DNA of 13,199 nt from Actinobacteria bacterium UBA5176 (lineage in GTDB: Bacteria > Actinomycetota > UBA4738), in the NCBI GenBank assembly GCA_002413305.1, contig DHWS01000034.1, positions 1 through 13,199 on the forward strand, in the 5' to 3' direction. Position 1 is the stretch's first letter; every line of letters begins with the position of its first letter. Below, one piece after another: positions 1 through 6,466 of this stretch. A program made the position numbers and the translations under genes. A model generated the notes under the pieces. The model made no database searches. It saw only the letters and a program-made list of their open reading frames with translations, and was not told the DNA's origin.

Positions 1-467
1 GGCTCGGGCGGTGCTTCCGCCGCAGGTTCGGGCGCAGCCGGCGCTTCGACCCCAGGTTCGGCGGGCGCCGCTGCGGGGGGAGCGGGTGCAGGTGCGGGGG
101 CTGCCTCGGGCGGAGATTGCGTCGCCGGGGCCGCGGGACGAGGCGCCGGCCGGGTGATCAGGGGCGGCCTCGTGCCGGGCGGCGGGGCCGCCGCTCGCTC
201 TTCCCGGCCGAAGAACTTCGGTGCGAAGCGCAGGTAAGAGGCCAACAGGAGCAGGACGACGAGCAAGCCCATGGCCACCGCGGCGTAGGTCATCTGGTTG
301 ATCCACGCGGCGATCGACTTGCTGGGCGTGACCTCCGTGTTCGGCGTGACGGCCGGCAGCTGGGCCAGCGCGATGCCGGGGAGCGTCACCACGACCAGGA
401 AGACGACGGCCGCCAGCGACCGCTTCAGCGTGAGCCTCGAATGCGGAATGCGGTCCGGACGGCGCAT
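1..467 (-). CDS. Secreted or membrane-anchored protein with Ala/Pro/Glu-rich tail (3' end outside window)
   Basis: I translated the reverse strand from the ATG at 467; the frame stays open to base 1, giving 155 residues with the C-terminus missing. The start is basic (MRRPDRIPHSRLTLKR) and is followed by a hydrophobic stretch at about residues 17-36 ending ALAQ, which looks like a signal peptide cleaved after ALA or an uncleaved anchor. A second hydrophobic segment at about 60-79 (AAVAMGLLVVLLLLASYL) should cross the membrane. From about residue 93 the chain becomes low complexity, rich in Ala, Pro and Glu, and probably extended. A putative promoter lies immediately upstream (see 476-504), which supports this start. 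I recognise no family. The tail resembles linkers in cell-envelope proteins, but the missing C-terminus may carry the functional domain. Confidence 0.7.
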   Translation of the reverse strand, partial: MRRPDRIPHSRLTLKRSLAAVVFLVVVTLPGIALAQLPAVTPNTEVTPSKSIAAWINQMTYAAVAMGLLVVLLLLASYLRFAPKFFGREERAAAPPPGTRPPLITRPAPRPAAPATQSPPEAAPAPAPAPPAAAPAEPGVEAPAAPEPAAEAPPE

Positions 468-475
468 CGCGGCGG

Positions 476-504
476 ATTCTATCAGTACGTCTTGCCGCGG
501 CGAA
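476..504 (-). promoter_or_regulatory. Putative leaderless promoter of the gene ending its 5' side at 467
   Basis: On the minus strand, TTCGCC (504-499) and TAGAAT (481-476) are separated by 17 bases. TG stands one base upstream of TAGAAT, an extended -10 pattern. Only 8 bases separate the -10 from the ATG at 467, so transcription would begin at or next to the start codon. Promoter motifs are short, so this is inference from spacing. Confidence 0.45.
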
Positions 505-742
505 TCCGGCCCCAGCGCGCGTCAGGCCTGGAACCACCAGGGGTACCGCCGGCGCATCCGCCACTGACGGTAGCGGTGGCGGAGGCGAATGAAGAGCCTG
601 ATCATGGCGCCCCACACGCTAGGCACCGTCGGGGATTCCGGAGGCTCCGTCGGGCAGCCGCACAACATCGACACACGCCGGGCAGTCCTCCAGCTCGAAC
701 CCCGAGACTCGGCATGTCGGAGGTGCGTCGAGGGAGAGGGCC

Positions 743-895
743 ATGAGCGGCATGTTTCACACAGGAAGCCGAACCCTCCGGAACAGGTTCGACAAGCAGC
801 GGCTGGCCGATCGTATGGACGATCGCCTGGTCAACGAGCACGACCGGGCCTTCATCGACGACCCCGCGGCCGATCCGAGCCGGCCGTCGTCCTGA
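743..895 (+). pseudogene. N-terminal remnant of a pyridoxamine 5'-phosphate oxidase-like (PNPOx) family protein
   Basis: The plus-strand ORF starts at ATG 743, has a purine-rich ribosome site (AGGGAGAGGG, 731-740) and stops at TGA 895, giving 50 residues. Its start, with MFHTGSRTLRNRFDKQRLAD and then DDRLVNEHDRAFID, matches the N-terminal pattern I know from actinobacterial PNPOx-family proteins (FHxGxRxLQDRFDxRRLADR... DRAFIE). In those proteins this is followed by a flavin-binding split barrel of well over 100 residues. Here similarity stops at about residue 40 and the frame ends in a short tail (AADPSRPSS) one base before the stop codon of the convergent dioxygenase gene. I see no continuation in any frame. 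Initiation signals are intact while the catalytic barrel is absent, so this is probably a deletion remnant. A functional 50-residue protein or an assembly join remain possible. Confidence 0.6.
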
Positions 896-896
896 C

Positions 897-1586
897 CTAC
901 GGCTGCCGGTCGGTTTCGCGTTCGAACACCGCGGTGAGCATGCCGAAGTACGTCGGCGCCTCGTAGGCGAGCAGCTCGGCCCGGAACCGCTCGCCGTCCG
1001 CTTCGAGCGCGCCCTGCAACATCAGCATCTGCCACCACGAGTCGGCCAGCGCCGCCGGCGCATACCCGGGGTCGAACCGGACCAGCTCTTCGAGCGCGTT
1101 CCGCCGGACGATGTCCGCGACCCGCGCGTCGAACTCGGCCGACTCCGGGTGGAACCCATACGGTCCGTCGGCGGCGTGACCGTGCCCCTGGTCGGCGCTG
1201 GCCACGACCGCGATCCGGCGGCCGAGACGCCGGGCAGCCCTCACCACCGCCGCACCGGCCCGGACGTGGGCGTTGGTGTCCAGGTCGCGGGCGGGCGCCA
1301 TGACCACCGCCGGCAGGTCGGGCAGCGTTCGGGTCAGATGCCACAGCGGGATCAGGGCGCCGCTGACCTGGGCAGCGGTCAGCACGGCCATGTACCCGGC
1401 CACGTGGACGTTGTGGGGGGTCGCGACGACGGCAACCTCGGGATCTGCTGCAGCCACACGACGAGTCATCTCCTCCATGGCCCGCTGGGTCGCCACGGCC
1501 CGGTCTCGCGTCGCGTCGTCGCATGCCTCGGCGATGGCCTCGTCGCCGTGCGGGGCGATCACCCCGATCGCCACGGTCCCGGCCAC
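897..1586 (-). CDS. Class III extradiol ring-cleavage dioxygenase, LigB-type subunit
   Basis: The 229-residue product starts at GTG 1586, two bases after the stop of the sulfurtransferase gene and behind a GGGGGAG ribosome site with 8-base spacing. The frame is open further upstream, but that part overlaps the sulfurtransferase in another frame and is not protein-like. LigB-type enzymes cleave catechol-like rings with non-haem iron(II). Family hallmarks visible here are an N-terminal IAPHGDE (His13, Asp15, Glu16), PHNVHVAGY (His58, His61) and SADQGHGH followed by DGPYGFHPESAEFD (His135, His137). The early histidines are plausible iron ligands and the later pair lies in the usual catalytic region; both roles are inferred from the family. 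It ends the VOC-sulfurtransferase-dioxygenase set and may be translationally coupled. The substrate is unknown; close relatives also include proteins without a proven reaction. Confidence 0.78.
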   Translation of the reverse strand: MAGTVAIGVIAPHGDEAIAEACDDATRDRAVATQRAMEEMTRRVAAADPEVAVVATPHNVHVAGYMAVLTAAQVSGALIPLWHLTRTLPDLPAVVMAPARDLDTNAHVRAGAAVVRAARRLGRRIAVVASADQGHGHAADGPYGFHPESAEFDARVADIVRRNALEELVRFDPGYAPAALADSWWQMLMLQGALEADGERFRAELLAYEAPTYFGMLTAVFERETDRQP

Positions 1587-1588
1587 GA

Positions 1589-2443
1589 TCAGATCTCCCC
1601 CACTGCGACCGCCCGCGATGGATCGGAGATCCAGTCCGACCACGAGCCCACATAGAGTCTGCCCGCGGGCAGGCCGGCCACCTCGAGTGCCACCAGCGCG
1701 ATGCACGCCGTCACCCCTGAGCCGCACTGGGCGATGACGGCCGTCGCGTCGCCCACGCCCGCCTCGGCATAGCGCAGACGGAGCTCCTCCGCGGACCGGA
1801 AGCACCCCGTCCACGAGTCCAGGTGGTCCACCCACGGGACGTTGCGAGCGCCGGGGATGTGGCCGGCCACCGGATCGATCGGTTCCCGCTCACCGCGGAA
1901 CCGTTCGGCCGTCCGCACGTCAACCAGGGCGGTGCCGGGTTCGGTTCGAAGGCGTTCGATCTGTTCGGCGTCGACCATCGCCTCCCGGGGCCAGGGCCGG
2001 GAGGTAAAGACTGCACGGGGAGGGATCCGCCCTTCGCCCGCCTCCCTCGGGCCGGGCCACGCGTGCAGGCCGCCGTCGAGCATGGCCACCGGATGCCCGA
2101 GGGCCCAGAGCATCCACCACAGGCGGGCGGCCGTGGAACCGCCCGCGTCGTCGTAGGCGACCACCGGCGTGTCGTCGCCGATCCCCAGACGGGACATCGC
2201 GCCGGCGAAGGCCTGCGGGGTGGGGAGCGGATGGCGGCCGCCCCGTCGATCGGGCGGGACGGGAGCCGCGAGATCCTCGTCGACGTCGACGTACACCGCG
2301 CCTGGGATGTGGCCCTCCAGGTAGCCCGCTCTGCGAGGGCGATCGGGGTACCAGCGGGCGTCCGCGAGGACCAGATTCGAACCCGGCTCCTCCAACGCTC
2401 GCCGGACCCACTCCGCGTCGACGACCGGTCCGGGGAACTCCAT
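1589..2443 (-). CDS. sseA: Sulfurtransferase, 3-mercaptopyruvate/thiosulfate type (two rhodanese domains)
   Basis: The 284-residue protein has two rhodanese domains in tandem: an inactive N-terminal one (about 7-135, with LADARWYPDRPRR and GHIPGAVYVDVDEDLAAP) and a catalytic one (about 160-275, with LVDVRTAERFRGE and GHIPGARNVPW). The catalytic loop is CGSGVTAC with the persulfide-carrying Cys at about 240. Uncharged CGSGVT is typical of 3-mercaptopyruvate sulfurtransferases, whereas thiosulfate-specific rhodaneses usually have a basic CRKGVT loop, so mercaptopyruvate is the likelier sulfur donor. Length is normal for the family. ATG 2443 is chosen; a GTG six bases upstream (2449) overlaps the VOC stop as TAGTG and is equally possible. 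Position between a VOC protein and an extradiol dioxygenase suggests co-translation, perhaps for a sulfur- or thiol-linked aromatic pathway, which is inference. Confidence 0.9.
   Translation of the reverse strand: MEFPGPVVDAEWVRRALEEPGSNLVLADARWYPDRPRRAGYLEGHIPGAVYVDVDEDLAAPVPPDRRGGRHPLPTPQAFAGAMSRLGIGDDTPVVAYDDAGGSTAARLWWMLWALGHPVAMLDGGLHAWPGPREAGEGRIPPRAVFTSRPWPREAMVDAEQIERLRTEPGTALVDVRTAERFRGEREPIDPVAGHIPGARNVPWVDHLDSWTGCFRSAEELRLRYAEAGVGDATAVIAQCGSGVTACIALVALEVAGLPAGRLYVGSWSDWISDPSRAVAVGEI
1595..1601 (-). promoter_or_regulatory. Ribosome binding site of the LigB-type dioxygenase
   Basis: The minus strand reads GGGGGAG inside the last codons of the upstream sulfurtransferase gene, 8 bases before GTG 1586. 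It decides the dioxygenase start among the upstream in-frame codons. Confidence 0.55.
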
Positions 2444-2448
2444 CGCCA

Positions 2449-2943
2449 CTACTGCAAGCCGCCGGCCGTCTCAAGTCCGTAGCGTTCGATCTCGCGCTGG
2501 AGGTTCAAGGGCCGGATCCCCGTCTTGGCGGCCACCACCTCGTCGGTCAGGAACTGCTGCGGCACGATCCAGCAGACCTCGAACTCGAGCCCATCGGGGT
2601 CGCGCGCGTAGAGGGCCTTCGTGGTGCTGTGGTCGGACGCGCCGGCCAGCGCGCCGGCCTCCTGGAGCTTCAGGGCGATCTCCTGCAGGTCCCCGAGGGT
2701 CCGGACCTCCCACGCGATGTGGTACAGCCCGACGGTGCTCTGCCCCGCCGTCGAATCCCCCGCCTGCTCGCCGATCGTGAACAGGGCGAGGTCGTGGTCG
2801 TTGGTCGAATCCGGGGCTTGGAGGAACTTCGCGCCAGGGAACTCGCCGACCAGCCGGAAACCCAGGAGGTCGCGGTAGAAGGCGAAGGTCCGGTCGGCGT
2901 CGCGGACGTACAGGACGGCGTGGTTCATGCGCTTGATGGCCAT
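2449..2943 (-). CDS. VOC superfamily (glyoxalase/extradiol dioxygenase fold) protein
   Basis: The 164-residue product begins at ATG 2943 behind a strong GGAGAGAG ribosome site. The longer in-frame extension to 3396 is rejected because it runs through a non-coding gap and antisense-like sequence. The fold has two paired beta-alpha-beta-beta-beta modules: MNHAVLYVRDADRTFAFYRD at residues 6-25 and GLYHIAWEV near the middle, ending with DPDGLEFEVCW. His7, the His of YHIAW and the Glu of LEFEV sit where vicinal-oxygen-chelate enzymes bind their metal, so a metal-dependent lyase, isomerase or dioxygenase activity is plausible. A C-terminal extension of about 35 residues (VPQQFLTDEV... NLQREIERYG) is predicted helical. 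It is first in the VOC-sulfurtransferase-LigB unit and its stop overlaps or abuts the next start. The substrate cannot be read from the sequence. Confidence 0.85.
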   Translation of the reverse strand: MAIKRMNHAVLYVRDADRTFAFYRDLLGFRLVGEFPGAKFLQAPDSTNDHDLALFTIGEQAGDSTAGQSTVGLYHIAWEVRTLGDLQEIALKLQEAGALAGASDHSTTKALYARDPDGLEFEVCWIVPQQFLTDEVVAAKTGIRPLNLQREIERYGLETAGGLQ

Positions 2944-2945
2944 GG

Positions 2946-2953
2946 CTCTCTCC
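2946..2953 (-). promoter_or_regulatory. Ribosome binding site of the VOC-family gene
   Basis: The minus strand reads GGAGAGAG, with GGAG six bases before ATG 2943. This fixes the VOC start within a much longer open frame. Confidence 0.65.
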
Positions 2954-3050
2954 TCTGCCGGTGTGCTTCCGAGGCTAACCTCTCGGCGGTGACCGCGTAT
3001 TCCGGCCATAGCCCGGTTGGTGATCCGGACACGCGGGTTTGAGAACGGCG

Positions 3051-3860
3051 TCAGTCGACGCGATCGGCGAACAGCGTATCGACGCTCGGCAGCCGTTCGA
3101 ACCGAGAGAACGTGCCCCAGTCCGCGATCTCCTTCGCCGCCTCCAGGAACCCAGCCCACGCGGTGCGCGCGAGCGTGCCCCCCACGCTGATCCGCCGTAC
3201 CCCCAGGGCCGCGGCCTCCGCAACAGTGATGAACGGAGCGTTGATCAGCAGGTTCACCGGTTTGGGTGACACGGCGGCGACGACCGCGGCGATGTGCTCG
3301 ACGGAGTCGATCCGCGGAGCGTAGAGGCAGTCGGCGCCGGCTTCGGCATAGGCACGGAGCCGGCGGATCGTCTCGTCGATGTCGGGACGCCCGCACACGA
3401 ACCCCTCGGACCGGCCGGTGAGGACGACGCCGGTGCCGCTTTCATCGATCGCCCGCGCCGCGGCTCGCACACGCTCCACGGCAAGGTCGATCTCAAACAG
3501 AGGGTCTGCCTGGTCGCCGGTGGAGTCTTCGATCGAGAGCCCGGCGATCCCCGTGGCCACGGCGAGCTTCACGTTCGCGCCGACCTGGCCCGGATCGACC
3601 GCGAAGCCGCCCTCGAAATCTGCGTTCACCGGCACCTTCACGGCGTCCGCGACGACACGGAGATGCTCGAGCGCCTGATCGAGCTTGACCTGGTTGTCCG
3701 CGCGACCCAGCGTCCACGCGAAACCGGCACTCGTCGTCGCCAACGCCTTGAACCCGAGCTGTTCCAGAGCCCGCGCGCTCCCCACGTCCCACGGGTTCGG
3801 CATCACGAAGCAGCCAGAAGAGTGCAAGCGCCGAAACGTGGCGACCCGGTCGTCACCCAT
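3051..3860 (-). CDS. Isocitrate lyase/phosphoenolpyruvate mutase superfamily protein
   Basis: From ATG 3860 the protein has 269 residues, usual for the short non-ICL branch of this superfamily. Visible family features are FVMPNPWDVGSARALEQLGF and ALATTSAGFAWTLG near the N-terminus, VNADFEGGF with the metal-binding Asp at about 81, GLSIEDSTGD with Glu111-Asp112, and TGRSEGF near 149-154. The KKCGH active-site motif of true isocitrate lyases is absent, so it is not expected to be the glyoxylate-cycle enzyme. Relatives are carboxyvinyl-carboxyphosphonate phosphorylmutase-like, oxaloacetate decarboxylase-like and carbon-carbon lyases acting on 2-oxo or dicarboxylic acids. The ATG overlaps the stop of the cyclase gene by eight bases (ATGGGTGA), suggesting coupling. 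An in-frame ATG at 3881 is an alternative. A 107-base gap separates it from the VOC gene. Confidence 0.85.
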   Translation of the reverse strand: MGDDRVATFRRLHSSGCFVMPNPWDVGSARALEQLGFKALATTSAGFAWTLGRADNQVKLDQALEHLRVVADAVKVPVNADFEGGFAVDPGQVGANVKLAVATGIAGLSIEDSTGDQADPLFEIDLAVERVRAAARAIDESGTGVVLTGRSEGFVCGRPDIDETIRRLRAYAEAGADCLYAPRIDSVEHIAAVVAAVSPKPVNLLINAPFITVAEAAALGVRRISVGGTLARTAWAGFLEAAKEIADWGTFSRFERLPSVDTLFADRVD

Positions 3861-5062
3861 CTCGATGCCCACTGGCGACATGGAGCCGGAGGGGCTGGGC
3901 AACGCCTTTGAGATCCACCGGTCCGATCTCGGTGAACCGCACCCCGTTCGCACCGGAAGTCTCCAGGACCTTCTGGGTCACGAGCACCTCACCCGACCTG
4001 GCATAGGCGGCGATCCTCGCCGCGTTGTTCACGGTCCGGCCGAAGTAGTCGCCGTCTTGGAAGATGACCGCCCCGCAATCGAGCCCGACGCGGGCGGGCG
4101 GGAGACCCGCGGCTGCGATGCGTTCGACCATCTCGAGTGCCGCGAGCACGCCACCGGCGGGATCCTTGAAGTAGAACATGACCCCGTCACCCAGCCGCTT
4201 CACCGGCCACCCCCCGTGCTCGCCGGAGGTCCGTTGGACCAGCTGGGCGAGGCTCCCCGCCAGTTCTGCCGCCGCCTCGTCCCCCCGTTCCTCCGTGAGC
4301 CGCGTGTACCCACTCAGATCCAGGAAACTCATGGCCGGGGGTCGGTCGAGCTTGCTTCGGATCCCCGCCTCCTCGAGCGAGTTCTCCACGCCCTCGATGA
4401 TGTTCTTGAACCAGGCATGTTCCTGCTGGCCGTGGTAGATGGCCGTGACGGCCCGGTCCGCCAGCGGGGCGGACTCGGCGCCGAACAGGGCGCTTGCTTC
4501 CAGCATCTCGCCGTATCCCATGCCGGCATCCAGGAGCGGCTTCATGACGTGGATGCGATACCAGTCGGCTTCGGTCTCGGCGATCCGGCGAAGGCTCTCT
4601 CCGTACACTCGCAGCCACCGCTCGACGACCGCTATCGGGAAGCCCCCGCGAGAGCTGCATCTTGATCAGGGGCAGCACCCGCAGCTCGTCGTCCCGGACC
4701 GGATCATCGGCGTTCGGGTGGGCGAACCCGATGGCCTCGCGCACGTTCTGCACCAGTTCCAGGGGGACGCCCGTCTCGGCGCTGAGCTCCCGGAAGGTCT
4801 TCCCGCTCAACCCGGAGAACCGGTCGAAATTGGGAAGATCCAGGAAGTCGAACGACAGGTGGCCGGCGCCGACGGCCGCGCCGATCCCCTCAAGTGGCAT
4901 GCCCGCTTGCTCGAGGCTCTTCAGGAGCCGCGCCCGTTGGACGTCACCGGATGAGAACCTGTCTTCCTCCGGCCTCAGAACATCCAGCTCGACCAGCCGG
5001 CCGACGTAGTCGGCGTCGACGCCCGCTCGATCGGCGACCTCTTTCCTGGTGAGCCCGCTCAC
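3853..5062 (-). CDS. MerR-like HTH / class III adenylate-guanylate cyclase, interrupted by a one-base frameshift
   Basis: Two overlapping minus-strand frames together encode one protein. The first starts at GTG 5062 and carries a MerR-like HTH (SGLTRKEVADRAGVDADYVG, then VELDVLRPEEDRFSSGDV) and a helical regulatory region. The second encodes a class III cyclase domain ending at 3853. Dropping one base in the run of five C at 4643-4647 joins LIKMQLSRG to FPIAVVERWLRVYGES smoothly and gives 402 residues. In the joined protein the metal-binding aspartates are at about 248 (FLDLSGYTRLTEE) and 292 (VKRLGDGV), and VNNAARI at about 344-350 supplies the transition-state Asn and Arg. It would make a cyclic nucleotide from ATP or GTP under control of the N-terminal region. 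The joined frame ends overlapping the lyase start. Whether the shift is a sequencing error or real inactivation is unknown. Confidence 0.8.
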
Positions 5063-5071
5063 GGCGGCGCG

Positions 5072-5077
5072 AGCTTA
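5072..5077 (-). promoter_or_regulatory. Putative -10 element of the cyclase gene, near-leaderless
   Basis: The minus strand reads TAAGCT, nine bases before GTG 5062, and no ribosome site is visible before the GTG. The spacing would put the transcription start within a few bases of the start codon. No clear -35 box is seen. Confidence 0.3.
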
Positions 5078-5169
5078 GACGGATTCCACAACGCTCTGAG
5101 GGTTGAACCCCGCCTCGTCCGGTGCACGATGCCTACCCGAACCCCACTGCATGACCTGACTTCTCTTCG

Positions 5170-5242
5170 AGCCGGAGCGCGGAATCGAACCGCGGACCTA
5201 CGCATTACGAGTGCGTCGCTCTGCCGACTGAGCTACTCCGGC
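5170..5242 (-). tRNA. tRNA-Thr, anticodon CGT
   Basis: The reverse strand folds as a complete 73-base cloverleaf. The acceptor GCCGGAG pairs with CTCCGGC, with discriminator T. The D stem is GCTC/GAGC, the anticodon stem ACGCA/TGCGT encloses CTCGTAA with anticodon CGT, and the T stem CGCGG/CCGCG encloses TTCGATT. CGT reads ACG threonine codons, which are common in this G+C-rich sequence. The 3' CCA is not encoded. It lies 36 bases after the holB stop on the same strand, so it may be processed from the topA-tmk-holB transcript or have its own promoter. Confidence 0.97.
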
Positions 5243-5278
5243 GGCGCCAGCCATTCTACCGGGCAGCATGGGACGGCC

Positions 5279-6466
5279 TTACGCGTGGGCGGGGTGGGCC
5301 GCCAGCCGCAGGAACATCCGTTCCAGGATCAGTCGCGGGTTGAGGTTCGTCTCGTCGGCCAGGTCGGCCCGGGCCTCCTCGACGGCACCCATCGCCAGCC
5401 CGGCCGCCCCACTAGACCACTGCGACGCAGGGGGCGCGGAAAGCTCGCCCGGGCGGTCGATGTTGATGAGGAGGTTCTCCCCTCCCGCCGCGATGGCCAC
5501 CAGGTCGCGGTAAGAAGCGGCCAGGGCCAGCAGCGACCAGTCGAGGAACTCCCGCTCCGCCCGCCGCAAGCGGCGCTCGTGCTGCTCCTCCAACCGCCGG
5601 ATCACGCTCCGGAAGTGATCCTCGGGCCGGCCGCGTTCGTCCAGGAACGGGGCCAGGTCGGCAGCGAGCTCATCGCCCAGCCGTCCTCGGAACTCTTTCG
5701 CCGCGGCGGTCAGGGTCTCCGCCGCCGCCAGCGCCGCCGCCGTCCCCCCGTGCCGCGCCGACGCGGCCGCCTTCAGTGCGACGTCGCGGAAATCCAGCGC
5801 CCGCTCGTCGCGCGCCAGCCGCCGGGCCCGTCCGAGGTTCCCCCCGGCCAGCCGGCATGCCAGCCTCGCCCGCACCGGGTCGAGACCCTCCTTCACCAGG
5901 GTCGACACGACGAACTCCTCGGAGAGCGGTGGGAACGCGATCTGCTGGCAGCGCGAACGGATCGTGTCCGGCAGGTCGTCGGGCCGGGCCGACAGCAGCG
6001 CGAACACGGTCTCCGGCGGCGGCTCCTCGAGCACCTTCAGCAGCACGTCCGCGGCTTCGACCCGGAGCCGGTCCGCCTGGAGCACGACCAGGACCTTCTT
6101 CCCCGGCTCGAGCGGTGTGAGGTAGGCCTGGGCGGCGAGCCACCGCGCGGTGTTCGGATCGGAAGCGTCCTTGCCGACCAGGATGTCCGGGCCCGCCGGT
6201 TCCAGGACGAGCATGTTCGAATGGCGCTCGCCGAGCGCCAGCCGGCAGGCGCGGCAGGCGCCGCACCCGCCGTGCGGGCACAGCAGCGCCGCGGCCAGGG
6301 CTCGCATCGCGAGGCGCTTGCCCGACCCCTCGGGACCCGAGAACAGGTAGGCGTGGGCGGGCCGATGGACCGCGCGGGCCAGGAACGCGACCGCATGGTC
6401 CTGCCCGGGCACGTCGGCGATGACCGGCGGAACGGGAGGGAGGTCGGCGCTCACGCCCGTGCTCAC
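5279..6466 (-). CDS. holB: DNA polymerase III subunit delta prime (clamp loader)
   Basis: The 395-residue product starts at GTG 6466, overlapping the dTMP kinase stop by four bases (GTGA). An in-frame GTG at 6454 is an alternative. Delta prime is the stator subunit of the clamp-loader complex that places the beta clamp on primed DNA. Visible features are the N-terminal VIADVPGQDHAVAFLARAV, a P-loop GPEGSGKR at 44-51, a four-Cys zinc module (Cys63, 68, 71, 74), the stretch VLVVLQADRLRVEAADVLLK, LEEPP at 146-150 and the SRC sensor motif at 171-173. The Walker B position reads VVLQAD and lacks the usual Asp-Glu pair, while the P-loop looks intact. Length and order behind tmk are normal for actinobacteria. 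The C-terminal collar domain is less conserved, as usual. Confidence 0.93.
   Translation of the reverse strand: MSTGVSADLPPVPPVIADVPGQDHAVAFLARAVHRPAHAYLFSGPEGSGKRLAMRALAAALLCPHGGCGACRACRLALGERHSNMLVLEPAGPDILVGKDASDPNTARWLAAQAYLTPLEPGKKVLVVLQADRLRVEAADVLLKVLEEPPPETVFALLSARPDDLPDTIRSRCQQIAFPPLSEEFVVSTLVKEGLDPVRARLACRLAGGNLGRARRLARDERALDFRDVALKAAASARHGGTAAALAAAETLTAAAKEFRGRLGDELAADLAPFLDERGRPEDHFRSVIRRLEEQHERRLRRAEREFLDWSLLALAASYRDLVAIAAGGENLLINIDRPGELSAPPASQWSSGAAGLAMGAVEEARADLADETNLNPRLILERMFLRLAAHPAHA

Noticed and set aside
1..115. Possible tandem DNA repeat in the Ala/Pro/Glu tail
   Set aside because: Imperfect GGTTCGG-containing units recur, but they follow from low-complexity Ala/Pro/Glu coding and have no fixed period.
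117..746. Plus-strand open frame of 209 codons
   Set aside because: It is antisense to the exported protein gene and Arg/Gly-rich without domain features.
589..966. Plus-strand open frame of 125 codons
   Set aside because: It overlaps the PNPOx stub in a different frame and the dioxygenase 3' end; the stub has the family match and the ribosome site.
2944..3396. In-frame N-terminal extension of the VOC gene
   Set aside because: It crosses the 107-base gap and the lyase gene in the wrong frame; the ribosome site and the family start are at 2943.
4187..4640. Continuation of the HTH frame past the frameshift
   Set aside because: After the C run at 4643-4647 the residues become Arg/Gly/Pro-rich and overlap the clear cyclase domain in the other frame.
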